DNA of 64,000 bases, from positions 62,001 through 126,000 of the forward strand of contig JAJPIL010000022.1 in the NCBI GenBank assembly GCA_021324755.1. Reading direction: 5' to 3'. Below, in pieces: positions 19,402 through 28,836 of the stretch (position 1 is the stretch's first letter; each line of letters opens with the position of its first letter). The notes beneath the pieces were generated by a model. That model was not told the origin of the DNA and searched no databases. It was given only the letters and a program-made list of their open reading frames with translations. A program made the translations under genes and the position numbers. This DNA comes from Pseudomonadota bacterium (GTDB lineage Bacteria; Desulfobacterota; Binatia; Binatales; Binataceae).

Positions 19402-19564
19402 TGTCGAAAGCCTCTTTTTGGTTTTCTTTGTCGGTCAATCGTATAGGCATCGGTAGACGCAGCGAAAGGGTATCCAAAACTACAGTTGAGCTCGCCGCGC
19501 CTGATGCCAACTGGTTTGGCTATGCGATATCACTTACGCGCCTCACCCTTACAGTAACCATGCA

Positions 19565-20362
19565 TTAGCTCTTTTCAACGTCGCTGTCGTCTTTCGAGGC
19601 TCCAAATCCGGTTCTCTGACCTTCTTGGCTGCTGTTGTCTGGGCCATTTGGAGTCTGATACCGAGCTTCGCTGGCCTTGGCTACGATGACACGGGCGGGC
19701 CGCAACACCCTGTCTCCGATCATGTAGCCCGAATGCAGTTCGTCAACGACCGTGTCTGGCTCGTGCTCAGCGCTCTCGACGCGGTCGAGCGCCTCGTGGA
19801 AGGCCGGGTCGAATCGCGCGCCCTTGGCGCTGATTTGAGTGACCCCGTAGCTACGCAAAAAGTCCTTCATCGATTTCAGCACCAGCTCCACACCCTCGAC
19901 GATCGGCTTACCATTGCCGCCTCCTCGAGCCGCCTCCACCGTGCGTTCCAGATTGTCCACGATCGGCAAGATATCGCGTAGAAGTTTCTCACGCTCGAGC
20001 CGAACGTTGTCTTCAGCTAATTGCCGTAGTCTCTTGCGTGTATTCTCGACGTCGGCAAGCACGCGCAAATACTTGTCCTTGAGCTCGGCGAGCTCACGAT
20101 CTTTTTCTTCCAATTGCTGGTAAAGACGCTCCAATTCCCTTCGTTGTTGGTCGTTATTTTCAGCATTTTCAGCCGACTTGGCCTCGTCCTTTGGGATTGC
20201 GGCCTGTTCGGCCATCTCCGCAGCTGTGGCCTGAACTTGTTGCTTTGCAGAGAGCTTAGAAGTTTGTTCACCCACCTCTGCAACCTGCGCTTCGGCTTGT
20301 TTTTCTTTCTCGGTCATTTCATCCCACTTATAAACGTCAGTATGCTTCTCATCGTTAAACAC
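19565..20362 (-). CDS. grpE: Nucleotide exchange factor GrpE
   Basis: 265 aa, longer than typical because of an acidic, Gln/Glu-rich N-terminal arm of ~75 residues and a polar tail. The GrpE core is visible as LKDKYLRVLADVENTRKRL (coiled coil) and, further on, in the conserved beta-domain block with FDPAFHEAL and HSGYMIGDRVLRPARV. It releases ADP from DnaK. The start shown is a GTG; an internal ATG 45 nt downstream (MTEKEK) is equally plausible. Confidence 0.93.
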   Translation of the reverse strand: MFNDEKHTDVYKWDEMTEKEKQAEAQVAEVGEQTSKLSAKQQVQATAAEMAEQAAIPKDEAKSAENAENNDQQRRELERLYQQLEEKDRELAELKDKYLRVLADVENTRKRLRQLAEDNVRLEREKLLRDILPIVDNLERTVEAARGGGNGKPIVEGVELVLKSMKDFLRSYGVTQISAKGARFDPAFHEALDRVESAEHEPDTVVDELHSGYMIGDRVLRPARVIVAKASEARYQTPNGPDNSSQEGQRTGFGASKDDSDVEKS

Positions 20363-20512
20363 TTAACCATCATCCTGCCTGCCCCCAAGGGGCATGCAAG
20401 CACACAGGCTAGCGATTTAGCTCTGAGTGGAGGCGGTTTGTTTGCAGCGCAAATGTTATCCTTGTAAGAGTCCCCTGCGCTTGTTTGGAGGGTAAGCGAG
20501 CGCAAAGCCTCC

Positions 20513-21556
20513 CTAGTTCCACGCGCGGGAAAGCGTTTGAGCGGTGTACTCTACAAGTGGGATAATTCGACTATAATTCATCCGCAGTGGCCCGATAACG
20601 GCAAGGCTCCCGACTTTGACTGCTCCACTTGTGTAGGCCGCCGCAACTACACTGAACTCACTCAAGCGCGTGTCGGAGTTTTCCGAACCAATGGCGACAT
20701 TCGGGGTATTATACTTGACGAGCTCGTTAAGCGCATCTGCTAAGGCGACCCGGTCCTCGAGCACTTCCAATATATCCCGTGCCTTGGAGAGGTCGGAAAC
20801 GTCGGTCTGATTAAGTAGCTTGGCAGTACCTTCGACATATATCGAGGTAGGCTCTTGGTCGCTCAAGAGCTCCTCGCCTAAACTCAGAGCAACCTGCGCT
20901 AGGCTGTCATCAACTTTGCCCTTTTGTTTCTTGACGCGTGCGATACGCCCAGCAGCCTGTTCCAGGGAGCATCCGCTGACCAAGCGGGTAAGGAAACTGG
21001 CCATCTGATTCAACTCGTCCTGTGTATAGTCTCGCTCGGAACCTAGCACCCTGTCGCGGACTTTTGGGGCGCTCGAAACAAGAATGGCGGCAACTTGGTT
21101 AGGCCGAATTCGAACAAACTCGATTCTTTGAATCGCCGTGGTGTCGAACCTTGGCCCGGTAGCCACTGCAGGATGTCCGGTAAGGGCAGATAGCAGTCGG
21201 GTGGTCTGGCGAATCCGCTCGTTAGGGTCGGTGCTCTGATCCGAACAGTGCAGCTCTATCTTTTCTCTTTCGGCTTTGCCCAGGTAGGGTTGAGGTTTGA
21301 GCATATTGACGTATTGGCGAAAGGCCTTTTCGGTAGGTATTCGACCCGCAGATGTGTGGGGCTGGTACAGGTAACCCCATTGCTCCAGCTCCGCCATCAT
21401 GCTGCGCAGGGTTGCCGACTTGACGCCAAGCGAGTAATTCCGTTCCAACCGCTGCGAGCTAACTGGCTGGGCCCTTTGGATGTACTCGGTGACGATCGCT
21501 ACTAATAGTGACTGCTGACGTTTATCAAGCTCATGCTCCGAGCCTTGACTTGCCAT
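20513..21556 (-). CDS. hrcA: Heat-inducible transcription repressor HrcA
   Basis: 347 aa from the ATG at 21556, which matches family length. A longer in-frame ATG at 21676 adds 40 unrelated residues. The N-terminal winged helix includes QPVSSQRLERNYSLGVKSATLRSMM and the very conserved HTSAGRIPTEKAFRQYV. The C-terminal GAF-like domain is complete. HrcA represses chaperone operons by binding CIRCE, but no TTAGCACTC/GAGTGCTAA element is recognisable near any gene of the cluster. Confidence 0.95.
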   Translation of the reverse strand: MASQGSEHELDKRQQSLLVAIVTEYIQRAQPVSSQRLERNYSLGVKSATLRSMMAELEQWGYLYQPHTSAGRIPTEKAFRQYVNMLKPQPYLGKAEREKIELHCSDQSTDPNERIRQTTRLLSALTGHPAVATGPRFDTTAIQRIEFVRIRPNQVAAILVSSAPKVRDRVLGSERDYTQDELNQMASFLTRLVSGCSLEQAAGRIARVKKQKGKVDDSLAQVALSLGEELLSDQEPTSIYVEGTAKLLNQTDVSDLSKARDILEVLEDRVALADALNELVKYNTPNVAIGSENSDTRLSEFSVVAAAYTSGAVKVGSLAVIGPLRMNYSRIIPLVEYTAQTLSRAWN

Positions 21557-21992
21557 AGCGCAAGATAACCGTCCCGGGCAAGCGTGATAGATAGTAGCAC
21601 CTTTTCTTCGCTCCGGGGAGCTCCCCCAACACCATAATTGCTTACGGGCGAAAGTGCCGAGCGTCAAGTAAGCCACAAGGTGGACGATGTAGCGGATGGA
21701 ATAAGACTATCGAGCGTAGGTGAGGCCGCTTGATGGAACATCCGGGAAAGGGTACGACTCGGGTACCGCGAGTTAAGTTCAAGCGGTATCGCCAGGTGAC
21801 TACATAGTTCCGGTCCTAAGACTTGTCAGCGCCAAATAGTGCCCACGGCGCGTGCTCGCTGCGGCCCGTTTAAGCCAAGGGTTAGCAATTTTTGGCTGAG
21901 GGTTGCCTTTTTAAGATTCTCGCAGAGATTTAGACCGGAAGACTTGTTTCTTGCCTCGTTAAGGGAGACCAAAACCGCTACACTTTTTCGTT
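21557..21992. other. Divergent intergenic region hrcA / VWA gene
   Basis: About 435 bp. The only notable structure is a perfect 12-bp palindrome GGGGAGCTCCCC at 21615-21626, 59 bp upstream of the hrcA start. It is not a CIRCE sequence. AAGGGAGACC at 21960-21969 probably serves as the ribosome site of the VWA gene. Confidence 0.4.
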
Positions 21993-23588
21993 GTGAACCG
22001 CCGTTCAAAACGTAAGCGATTAGAGCAGTTCTACCGTCCGTCGACTGTTCAGGAGACTTGCTGGCTTGAGAGCGACGTTTATGACAAGCAGGCGTGGCGG
22101 GAAAGAGCGCGAGGCGTGGCGCCAGTTGCAGAACTTATCGAGGCTGGCGAGGCTTTACTTCCTCATTTTGCTTCCCTGATCGAGGATATCTTTTGTGCCC
22201 TTTTCAAGCTGAACGTAATTTGGCGCAAGCCGTCTGAGGTTCGGCCGAGCGCTGCACTCAATCGCGTTATCTTAGAACGTTTACTCAGCTCGCCAGCCTT
22301 TCAGGCCTTGAGAAGACGTACGGTCCTCGAAGAAGACAAGGCTGCGATAGCGTGTGTCGTCCTGGGCGAGCGCACAATAGAGCTTATCCGCAGCGAACGC
22401 TTCGTCACCCGCCGCGACATCCTGGATCTCTGGGATCTCCAACATCAAGAGGAAGACCTCGCACAGTGGGCAGCGGCACTCAAGCCACAACCGCAGCTCA
22501 CCGATAAGGCTCAATCGAAACAAGACGTGTCGACGTTGCCCACTGATGAGGCGAAAGCTCGCGAGCTCTGGCAAGCGGCCGAAAGGGCGGCGAGAGTCAG
22601 CGAAGCGCGTCTTCGACAGAAGGCGCATCGTGTGGAAGAAGCGTTGAAGCTCGCGCGAAGCGTGGAAGTGGGGCGCCTTGAACTAGCTAGCGCCGAACTT
22701 GCTCAGGAAATCGAAGAGGTTGCGGAAGACGCCCACCAGGTAGGCCTCGAGCTGGCCGGAGGTCGCCAGCTTTCGGCAGCTGAGCGTCTGGAGCTCGGTA
22801 GACGACTGTCGCGCAACAAGAAGCTCGGCGAGCTTGCGCGGCTGGTTGGACGCTTCAAGCAACTGGCACGAGCCATAAGACGCCGTACCTTGGAAAAGGG
22901 CGTGGCCGAAGCCTACGATATCACGCGTGGGGCCGACGTTGGACGGTTAATTCCGGCCGAATTGCTGGCGCTCAATGACCGGTGGCTGCGCGCCGAATTC
23001 AAGCGTCGCCTGCTCGAGGGCACGTTACTCCAATATGAGCTTCGCCAGCAAGAGGAAAAAGGCAAAGGTCCTGTGGTGGTTTGCCTCGACGTAAGCTCCT
23101 CGATGGCAGGTGACAAGGAGCTTTGGGGGAAAGCCGTGACGTTAACGCTTCTCGATATCGCCAGGCGCCAGCGTCGCCTGTTTCGCGCCGTACTGTTTTC
23201 AGCTGGGCCCGAGGCGATGCGCGTCTTCGACCTTAATCGCGAGCGCCGTTACGAAACAGACCTAAAACAAATCGTGGAGATGGCTGAATACTTTCCTGGA
23301 GGCGGCACAGACTTCGAGGCCCCGTTAATTCAAGCCGTTGAGCTGCTGAAAACTAAGGCCCTAAAGCGCGCAGACGTAGTCTTAATCACAGACGGTGAAT
23401 GCGAAGTCAGCCCACAATGGCTCGAGAACTTCGCACAAGTCAAGCAGAAGCTAGCTTTTAACCTGTTCGCGGTTTTGATCGATGTCGGTGCAAGCCGCAT
23501 GTCAACCCTAGTTAAGTTGGCTGATCGTATTACCACTGTATCGAAATTGACTGCGGAAAGTGCCCGCGGTCTATTCGTCGAACTGTGA
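21993..23588 (+). CDS. VWA-domain protein (CoxE/ViaA-like)
   Basis: 531 aa. Residues ~1-340 are alpha-helical and charged, including a long coiled-coil-like stretch at 185-300. The C-terminal von Willebrand A domain has an intact MIDAS: DVSSSM at 366-371 and the Thr/Asp in GGGTDFEAPL and LITDGE. Such proteins usually act with a MoxR/RavA-type AAA+ ATPase as metal-centre chaperones, but no MoxR gene is present in this window. The start is a GTG. It stands alone, divergent from hrcA and convergent with a lipoprotein gene. Confidence 0.85.
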   Translation: MNRRSKRKRLEQFYRPSTVQETCWLESDVYDKQAWRERARGVAPVAELIEAGEALLPHFASLIEDIFCALFKLNVIWRKPSEVRPSAALNRVILERLLSSPAFQALRRRTVLEEDKAAIACVVLGERTIELIRSERFVTRRDILDLWDLQHQEEDLAQWAAALKPQPQLTDKAQSKQDVSTLPTDEAKARELWQAAERAARVSEARLRQKAHRVEEALKLARSVEVGRLELASAELAQEIEEVAEDAHQVGLELAGGRQLSAAERLELGRRLSRNKKLGELARLVGRFKQLARAIRRRTLEKGVAEAYDITRGADVGRLIPAELLALNDRWLRAEFKRRLLEGTLLQYELRQQEEKGKGPVVVCLDVSSSMAGDKELWGKAVTLTLLDIARRQRRLFRAVLFSAGPEAMRVFDLNRERRYETDLKQIVEMAEYFPGGGTDFEAPLIQAVELLKTKALKRADVVLITDGECEVSPQWLENFAQVKQKLAFNLFAVLIDVGASRMSTLVKLADRITTVSKLTAESARGLFVEL

Positions 23589-23671
23589 GCCACGTTTTGG
23601 GGGCTTGCGTCTTGAGCTTCGAGCAGCTCGTCAAGTCAGGGCGTTTTACAATTTCGGTTAAACCGAGTCTC

Positions 23672-24493
23672 TTATGGCGTTAAGTTCAGGTTCTGGTGGT
23701 TGGGATTTTGTTGTTCGAGTTCTTCGGCGCCCTGGCTTTGCTGTGGGCGCTCAAAGAAGCTTGCGGGCACGTTGCAACAGAGCTCGTAGCTGTCCCCAGC
23801 CCGTGGTTCGGCGTCGTAAGCCGTAATCTCGCCGTTGGGTTCCAACCGCACTACTTCATAATTCGTGACGCCGAACTCCCGCTCGACCCTAACCATATAA
23901 TATTCTCCTGGCTCCAAGGGGTCGGGAGGACCGACGCTGGGCACGGTTTGAACAAAGCCGCGCGGAACTTTGCCATAGGAGACGGAAGCCAAACGCAGGC
24001 TACTGTTCACCTTCGTTGTCGGGCCTGGGAGATCCGACAGGACTGAAAGGGGAGACTTACGTGACAGGAGCGTGCGGCGAATAGTCTTTGCTTCGATCCG
24101 CCATATGGTAGCTCCGCCGCTGAACCTCACCAGCGAGCGATCTTCGTCGCCAGTGCGTCGAATCATCAAGAGTTGAGCGCGAGGATATTCGACGACCGTA
24201 AGCGTGCGCAAGTAATCCCGCTTGTTCGCGTACTCGATATTCACTGAAAAAGTCGGAGAGTTCTGTTCCGGGGCTCCCTCCTGACCGGAAGTAGTAGAAG
24301 CATTAGACGCCGTGTCGCTTTTGCCAGAGCGAGCGATATGATTTTTGTACCAAGAGCATCCAGACCACACACAAGAACAAATAAGGATCGACAGATAGGC
24401 GAGTATGGTCGAGACGCCTTGCTTGGCCCAGCGCGGACGCAGCTTGGCCAAACATTCCCGCTCGTTCTGGGCACACCAAGCGTTGGCTTTCAT
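23672..24493 (-). CDS. Hypothetical lipoprotein
   Basis: 273 aa. A basic N-terminus and a hydrophobic stretch (STILAYLSILICSC) end in the lipobox VWSGC (Cys ~46), followed by a Ser/Thr/Gln-rich linker. The remaining ~190 residues are probably beta-rich (PGEYYMVRVEREFGVTNYEVVRL), with a Gln/Asn-rich tail. I do not recognise the family. It is co-directional with the LysM gene 150 bp upstream, so the two may share a transcript. Confidence 0.7.
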   Translation of the reverse strand: MKANAWCAQNERECLAKLRPRWAKQGVSTILAYLSILICSCVWSGCSWYKNHIARSGKSDTASNASTTSGQEGAPEQNSPTFSVNIEYANKRDYLRTLTVVEYPRAQLLMIRRTGDEDRSLVRFSGGATIWRIEAKTIRRTLLSRKSPLSVLSDLPGPTTKVNSSLRLASVSYGKVPRGFVQTVPSVGPPDPLEPGEYYMVRVEREFGVTNYEVVRLEPNGEITAYDAEPRAGDSYELCCNVPASFFERPQQSQGAEELEQQNPNHQNLNLTP

Positions 24494-24643
24494 TATCGAT
24501 CTGCTAGTTAACCCTTGCTACGCCCCAGGTGCTTTTTGCCGCGTGAGGCCTACCTAACATGAGCTGGGATGCGGCCCGAGACCATCGCCAAAAAGTTTCG
24601 TCACAAGTCGAGCAGAAAGGGCCTTTGACCGACAAACTTAGCT

Positions 24644-25681
24644 TCAACGACCCATCCGAGCGGCCGGAGGCGCGCCAACGCTGGAAAAAATCTCCCGAAT
24701 ACGCGACCGCCGCGAATTTTTGGTCGGCACGACGCCCAGGCGCATGAGCTCGGCCTCTAGCACTTGCTTGAGCTCTTGGTTGTAGCGCTCGAGCTCAAAT
24801 TCCTCCGGAAGCTTTCCCGCTTCGGGCGAGTCGAGCTGAAGCGGTCTGCGGCGGCCGTAGATTTGTTGTAAACGTAATTCGGCTTTGGCCAAAAGCAGCC
24901 TATACTTCTGGTCCAGCCGTCGCAATGACTCGTTGGCCTCTACCACGGCGATAAAACGTTTGCGCAATCGGCTCCACTCGAAAAGTGCAATCAGAGTGAC
25001 AATCAGCATCAATGCGCTTACGGTTGCGGCCGTAAGCGTGGCTGTACGCCACCAAGGAAGGATGCGTACGTCGTATCTGAGCTCTCGATTTATCGCCAAC
25101 AGTTCCCTGTCGCGAGCTTTGATCGTTTTGAGCTCTCTATCCAAGGTTGCAATTTCGTTCTGTGCGCCCTCTAATCGCTGACTTAGATCGCGTACCTTTT
25201 GGCTTAACTCACGCACCTGCGCGGCGAATGGATTCGGAATCCGGATTTGCTGGCCGACTTGCAGGACACTGTCGGGAGTTAGCCGGTTGAGATGCATCAA
25301 ATCTGACGTCTCGATTCGAAACAGCGCAGCGATCGAAGATAGAGTATCTCCAGGGCGAATTGTATAAAGAAAGTCGGCCGAAGGCTCTGCAGGTTTTGGT
25401 TCTGCAGGTTTAGGTGAGGCGGAAGCCTGCCCGGGTCGTTCCGTTTCGGCGGCTGACTCTGGCATTCCTGGTTTAGGCGTGTTCTTTGCGGCTGGAGGCT
25501 GCGGGTGCGCGGTACTTACAGCCTCAGGCGTGACGATAACCGCGGGTAGATTTTCTTCAACTATAGCGGGAGGCGCGGCCTCTACGACGCAGATGAACTC
25601 GAGCGAAAGCCAAAGCACTAGCAGGAGACCAGCCGTAAACCGACCACTTGCGAGCCCCGGCTCGTCGTCCTTGGCACCCAT
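24644..25681 (-). CDS. LysM-domain membrane protein with coiled coil
   Basis: 345 aa from the ATG at 25681, chosen because GGAG lies 6 nt upstream. An in-frame GTG at 25693 lacks that. A signal peptide or anchor (LLLVLWLSLEFICVVEA) is followed by a Pro-rich linker. A LysM peptidoglycan-binding domain comes next (YTIRPGDTLSSIAALFR ... QIRIPNP, ~residues 102-146), then a coiled coil (~150-195). A second membrane helix (LTAATVSALMLIVTLIALF) precedes a basic cytoplasmic tail. This layout could span from peptidoglycan to cytoplasm. The FimV/TspA proteins look similar in outline, but homology is not established. Confidence 0.8.
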   Translation of the reverse strand: MGAKDDEPGLASGRFTAGLLLVLWLSLEFICVVEAAPPAIVEENLPAVIVTPEAVSTAHPQPPAAKNTPKPGMPESAAETERPGQASASPKPAEPKPAEPSADFLYTIRPGDTLSSIAALFRIETSDLMHLNRLTPDSVLQVGQQIRIPNPFAAQVRELSQKVRDLSQRLEGAQNEIATLDRELKTIKARDRELLAINRELRYDVRILPWWRTATLTAATVSALMLIVTLIALFEWSRLRKRFIAVVEANESLRRLDQKYRLLLAKAELRLQQIYGRRRPLQLDSPEAGKLPEEFELERYNQELKQVLEAELMRLGVVPTKNSRRSRIREIFSSVGAPPAARMGR

Positions 25682-25953
25682 GAAAATCTCCACTTCCCTA
25701 AGCCTAGCAGTGTAATGTGTTAGGGTATTGAATCCAAGCTTGTAGGTTTTGCTCCCGGTTTCGCCTCGGTGTGGCTACTAGTAAGGACGCGCCGGCGTGG
25801 CTATCATGCATCTGATGCTACATTTGCCCTATCAATTGGAATCACGGGTAAGTTCTTGCCAAAATCGCGGTGGTCGCGAGCGCCCTTCGGCTGAGGCTAT
25901 TTTGGTCATCAGGAGCAGGGCTCGACGCGCAACTTAGCCCGTAAAGCTGCGAG

Positions 25954-26952
25954 GTGAAACTCCGACCAATCGATCCGCAAAAAGCTCGTACCGAGAAGCT
26001 CTCGCGGCTGTCGCGGCTGGTGAAATTTAGTCAATTCGCCAAACCGATCGAGGCCGGAGCTACGGTTCGCGCGTTTCTCGACGCACTGCCCGACATTTAC
26101 GCCGCGCGTGAGCTAAGGGAGCTCGCCCGGCAAATCGCCCGCGCGCGCCTACGTGGTCGCCCCTTTTTGCTCCTAAGCGGAGCCCATCCGATAAAGACGG
26201 GCCTTGGCCCGCTGATTTGCGACCTTCTGCGTAAGAAGTTTCTGAGCGCTTTGGCGTGCAACGGTGCGATGATGATTCACGACTTCGAACTGGCGCTGGC
26301 CGGTCGTACCTCCGAGGACGTGGCTGCGGGGCTTACAGACGGTCGCTTCGGCATGGCTGAGGAGACTGGGGCTTTCCTCAACGAAGCAGCCCGGATAGCT
26401 GCGCGGGAAAACGCCGGCTTGGGAGAAGTGGTGGGCCGAGAGATCGTGCGGCACAAACTTAAACACCGTGGCATAAGCGTACTTGCGACGGCTTATGAGC
26501 TCGGGATTCCGTTGACCGTACATGTTGCTCTGGGAGCGGACATTATTCATATGCACCCGAAGGTTGACGGCGCTGCGATAGGCAAGGCGACGATGAACGA
26601 CTTTTACCGGTTGACAGCCGTAGTGAGCCAGCTTTCCGGGGGCGTCGTGGTCAACCTTGGTTCGGCGGTAATCATGCCCGAGGTTTTCCTCAAAGCGCTC
26701 AATTTGGCGCGCAATCTTGGGGCGAAGGCCAGAAATTTCACCGCCGCCGACATGGACTTTGTGCGCCATTACCGACCACGGGTCAACGTAGTGGAGCGGC
26801 CCACTTCTACCGGAGGGCGGCGTATTCTGCTCACCGGGCATCACGAACTGATGTTCCCGTTGCTGTGTGCCGCACTGGTAGAGGAATGGCGCGCGCTTGA
26901 AGCCCGCCGACAAAGAAGCCGCAAGACAAAATCCCAGGCTGTGGGAGGCTAG
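25954..26952 (+). CDS. Deoxyhypusine-synthase-like Rossmann protein
   Basis: 332 aa, GTG start. Blocks such as LLSGAHPIKTGLGPLICDLL, LACNGAMMIHDFELAL, FGMAEETG, HVALGADIIHMHPKVDG and LNLARNLGAKARNF mark a conserved bacterial family related to the DHS-like NAD/FAD-binding fold. The DEAVSWGK segment carrying the catalytic Lys of true deoxyhypusine synthases is not present. It may therefore use a different substrate, and its reaction is unknown. It ends 2 bp before the SAM hydrolase gene and heads a three-gene operon. Confidence 0.75.
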   Translation: MKLRPIDPQKARTEKLSRLSRLVKFSQFAKPIEAGATVRAFLDALPDIYAARELRELARQIARARLRGRPFLLLSGAHPIKTGLGPLICDLLRKKFLSALACNGAMMIHDFELALAGRTSEDVAAGLTDGRFGMAEETGAFLNEAARIAARENAGLGEVVGREIVRHKLKHRGISVLATAYELGIPLTVHVALGADIIHMHPKVDGAAIGKATMNDFYRLTAVVSQLSGGVVVNLGSAVIMPEVFLKALNLARNLGAKARNFTAADMDFVRHYRPRVNVVERPTSTGGRRILLTGHHELMFPLLCAALVEEWRALEARRQRSRKTKSQAVGG

Positions 26953-26954
26953 AC

Positions 26955-27788
26955 TTGGCTCGAGCAACGTCAGCTGGACGCGAGCAAGCGCCGATCGCGC
27001 TGATGAGCGATTTCGGCAACCAGGACCACTACGTAGGTGTGATGAAGGGCGTTATCGCAAGTATCGCGCCGCGAGCGCCACTTATCGACTTGACTCATGA
27101 AGTTCCGCCCCAATCGATTAGCGCCGGAGCTTTGCTGTTGCGCGAAGCGTGGCGTTATTTTCCTCGCCGAACGGTTTTTCTTGCGGTGGTCGACCCTGGT
27201 GTGGGCACTACGCGGCGAGCGGTTGCTGTCGAGACCGTGGCTGGAGCCCGCTTTGTGGGTCCTGACAACGGCTTGCTTTGGCTGGCGGTCGAACAGGCAG
27301 GTTTCAAACGCGCTGTGGAGCTGAGCTCGCCGCGCTACCGTCTAGATAAGGTTAGCAATACGTTTCACGGTCGCGACGTTTTCGCGCCTGCAGCGGCCCA
27401 TATTTGGCGAGGTGTGCCCCTCGAGGACTTTGGCCAACCGGTTTCTCAGCTTGTGCGCACCGAGCTTCGCGCGGTCGAGCGAAGCCATTCACGGCTTCGC
27501 GGCGAGGTGCTCTATGTGGACCGTTTCGGCAATCTAATAACCAATATTTCGCGCGCCGAGTTCGACCAATTCGCTTCGCACTTTTCCGGTAAGGAGCTTT
27601 GGACTACGATCGAGAATAAAATCGCCCGAGTTCCAATACGCCGGACCTACGCCGAGGCTGGTGAGGGCGAGGTGGTAGCCCTGTTCGGCAGCCTCGAAAT
27701 GCTCGAGGTTGCGGTTCGCAACGGCAGCGCAGCCGAACGCCTGGGCGTCGGCGTGGGGACTACGGTCGAGGTAACAGTCGATGAATAG
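26955..27788 (+). CDS. SAM hydrolase (S-adenosyl-L-methionine hydroxide adenosyltransferase family)
   Basis: 277 aa of the DUF62/SAM-dependent fluorinase-chlorinase fold. The N-terminal SDFGNQDHYVGVMKG and IDLTHEVPPQ, and the central VDPGVGTTRR and GPDNGLL, are the defining motifs. Bacterial DUF62 enzymes hydrolyse SAM to adenosine and methionine; halogenases have a special loop that I do not see. The TTG start is supported by GGGAGG 6 nt upstream, inside the end of the previous gene. An internal ATG at 27003 is less likely. It overlaps the site-2 protease gene by 8 bp. Confidence 0.9.
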   Translation: MARATSAGREQAPIALMSDFGNQDHYVGVMKGVIASIAPRAPLIDLTHEVPPQSISAGALLLREAWRYFPRRTVFLAVVDPGVGTTRRAVAVETVAGARFVGPDNGLLWLAVEQAGFKRAVELSSPRYRLDKVSNTFHGRDVFAPAAAHIWRGVPLEDFGQPVSQLVRTELRAVERSHSRLRGEVLYVDRFGNLITNISRAEFDQFASHFSGKELWTTIENKIARVPIRRTYAEAGEGEVVALFGSLEMLEVAVRNGSAAERLGVGVGTTVEVTVDE

Positions 27789-28836
27789 TGAAGAGAAGGT
27801 TTCCCCTCTTGTTTTGACCGATATCCCCAGAGTTACGCCGGATAGTGCGCCGGTCGACCGCAGCGCGCGAGTAAGCCTCTGGCGGTCGATTCCAAAGCTC
27901 AATCTATTTTTATTTCTCGCCACGGTGCTGACCACCACGATGGCGGGTGCTTACCTCGCTGGCTCTGAAGAGCCGCTTTCCAGTTTGAGCGAACTGGCCA
28001 AAGGGTTGACGTTCTCGGCGCCCTTGATGGCGATTCTCCTTTGCCATGAATTTGGGCACTACCTGGCTGCCCGGTATCATCGCGTCAGCACGAGCTTGCC
28101 CTACTTTATTCCGGTTCCGTTTCCTTCGCTCTTTATGATAGGCACCTTCGGCGCTTTTATACGCATGAAGGCACCGCCTCAGTCGCGGCGAGCGATGTTC
28201 GACGTTGGCGCTGCGGGTCCGTGGGCGGGAATGGTCCCAGCGATAATCGCGGTGTATGTCGGGCTCAAGCTTTCGCAGGTGACCCCGCTCGACAAGAGTG
28301 TGGGAGGCCTCGAGTTGGGTGACTCGATACTGTTTTCCTACCTGACGCGCCGCTTTTTGGGCGTCGACCCCGACACGGTTATGATCAATCTCCATCCGAT
28401 AGCTTTTGCGGGATGGCTTGGTCTTTTTATTACGTCGTTGAACCTGTTGCCGGTAGGGCAGCTTGACGGTGGTCATGTCGTCTACGCTCTTTTCGGGCGC
28501 TTTCATGCGTGGATTTCGCGGCTGTTCGTGGCGTTGTGCTTGCTTAGTGTGTTAGTTGGCCATCTGTTCCATCTGCCTCACTGGGATGGGTGGTTAATGT
28601 GGGGAATTCTGCTTCTCTTCCTCGGGATGGGGCATCCGAGAGCGCTTGATGAAACTACGCCGCTCGACCCGGTAAGGCGTCTTATGGCATGGGCGACTAT
28701 CGGGCTGTTCATCATTACGTTAAGCCCAGTCCCGTTCTCTATAAGCGAGCCTTCGATGCCCACGTCGCCGAGCGAACAAACTTACGACATCGTCGCTCAC
28801 GTCCCGTCCAAGCCACTGCCCAGTATCCGGTTGTGA
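27781..28836 (+). CDS. Site-2 protease family zinc metalloprotease (M50)
   Basis: 351 aa, about seven membrane helices. The zinc site HEFGH is at residues 89-93, and the third ligand is in NLLPVGQLDGGH (D229). The block PYFIPVPFPSLFMIGTFGAFI is typical of the EGY1/YUP8-like M50 subgroup. It cleaves substrates within the membrane. No PDZ domain is visible, unlike RseP. It overlaps the SAM hydrolase gene by 8 bp and is the last of the trio. The C-terminal ~30 residues are polar. Confidence 0.92.
   Translation: MNSEEKVSPLVLTDIPRVTPDSAPVDRSARVSLWRSIPKLNLFLFLATVLTTTMAGAYLAGSEEPLSSLSELAKGLTFSAPLMAILLCHEFGHYLAARYHRVSTSLPYFIPVPFPSLFMIGTFGAFIRMKAPPQSRRAMFDVGAAGPWAGMVPAIIAVYVGLKLSQVTPLDKSVGGLELGDSILFSYLTRRFLGVDPDTVMINLHPIAFAGWLGLFITSLNLLPVGQLDGGHVVYALFGRFHAWISRLFVALCLLSVLVGHLFHLPHWDGWLMWGILLLFLGMGHPRALDETTPLDPVRRLMAWATIGLFIITLSPVPFSISEPSMPTSPSEQTYDIVAHVPSKPLPSIRL

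Noticed and set aside
20514..21700. CIRCE operator in the hrcA-dnaJ cluster
   Set aside because: No inverted repeat matching the CIRCE consensus was found in any of the gaps.
26173..26967. 264-codon minus-strand frame
   Set aside because: Antisense to the DHS-like gene, with no recognisable family features.
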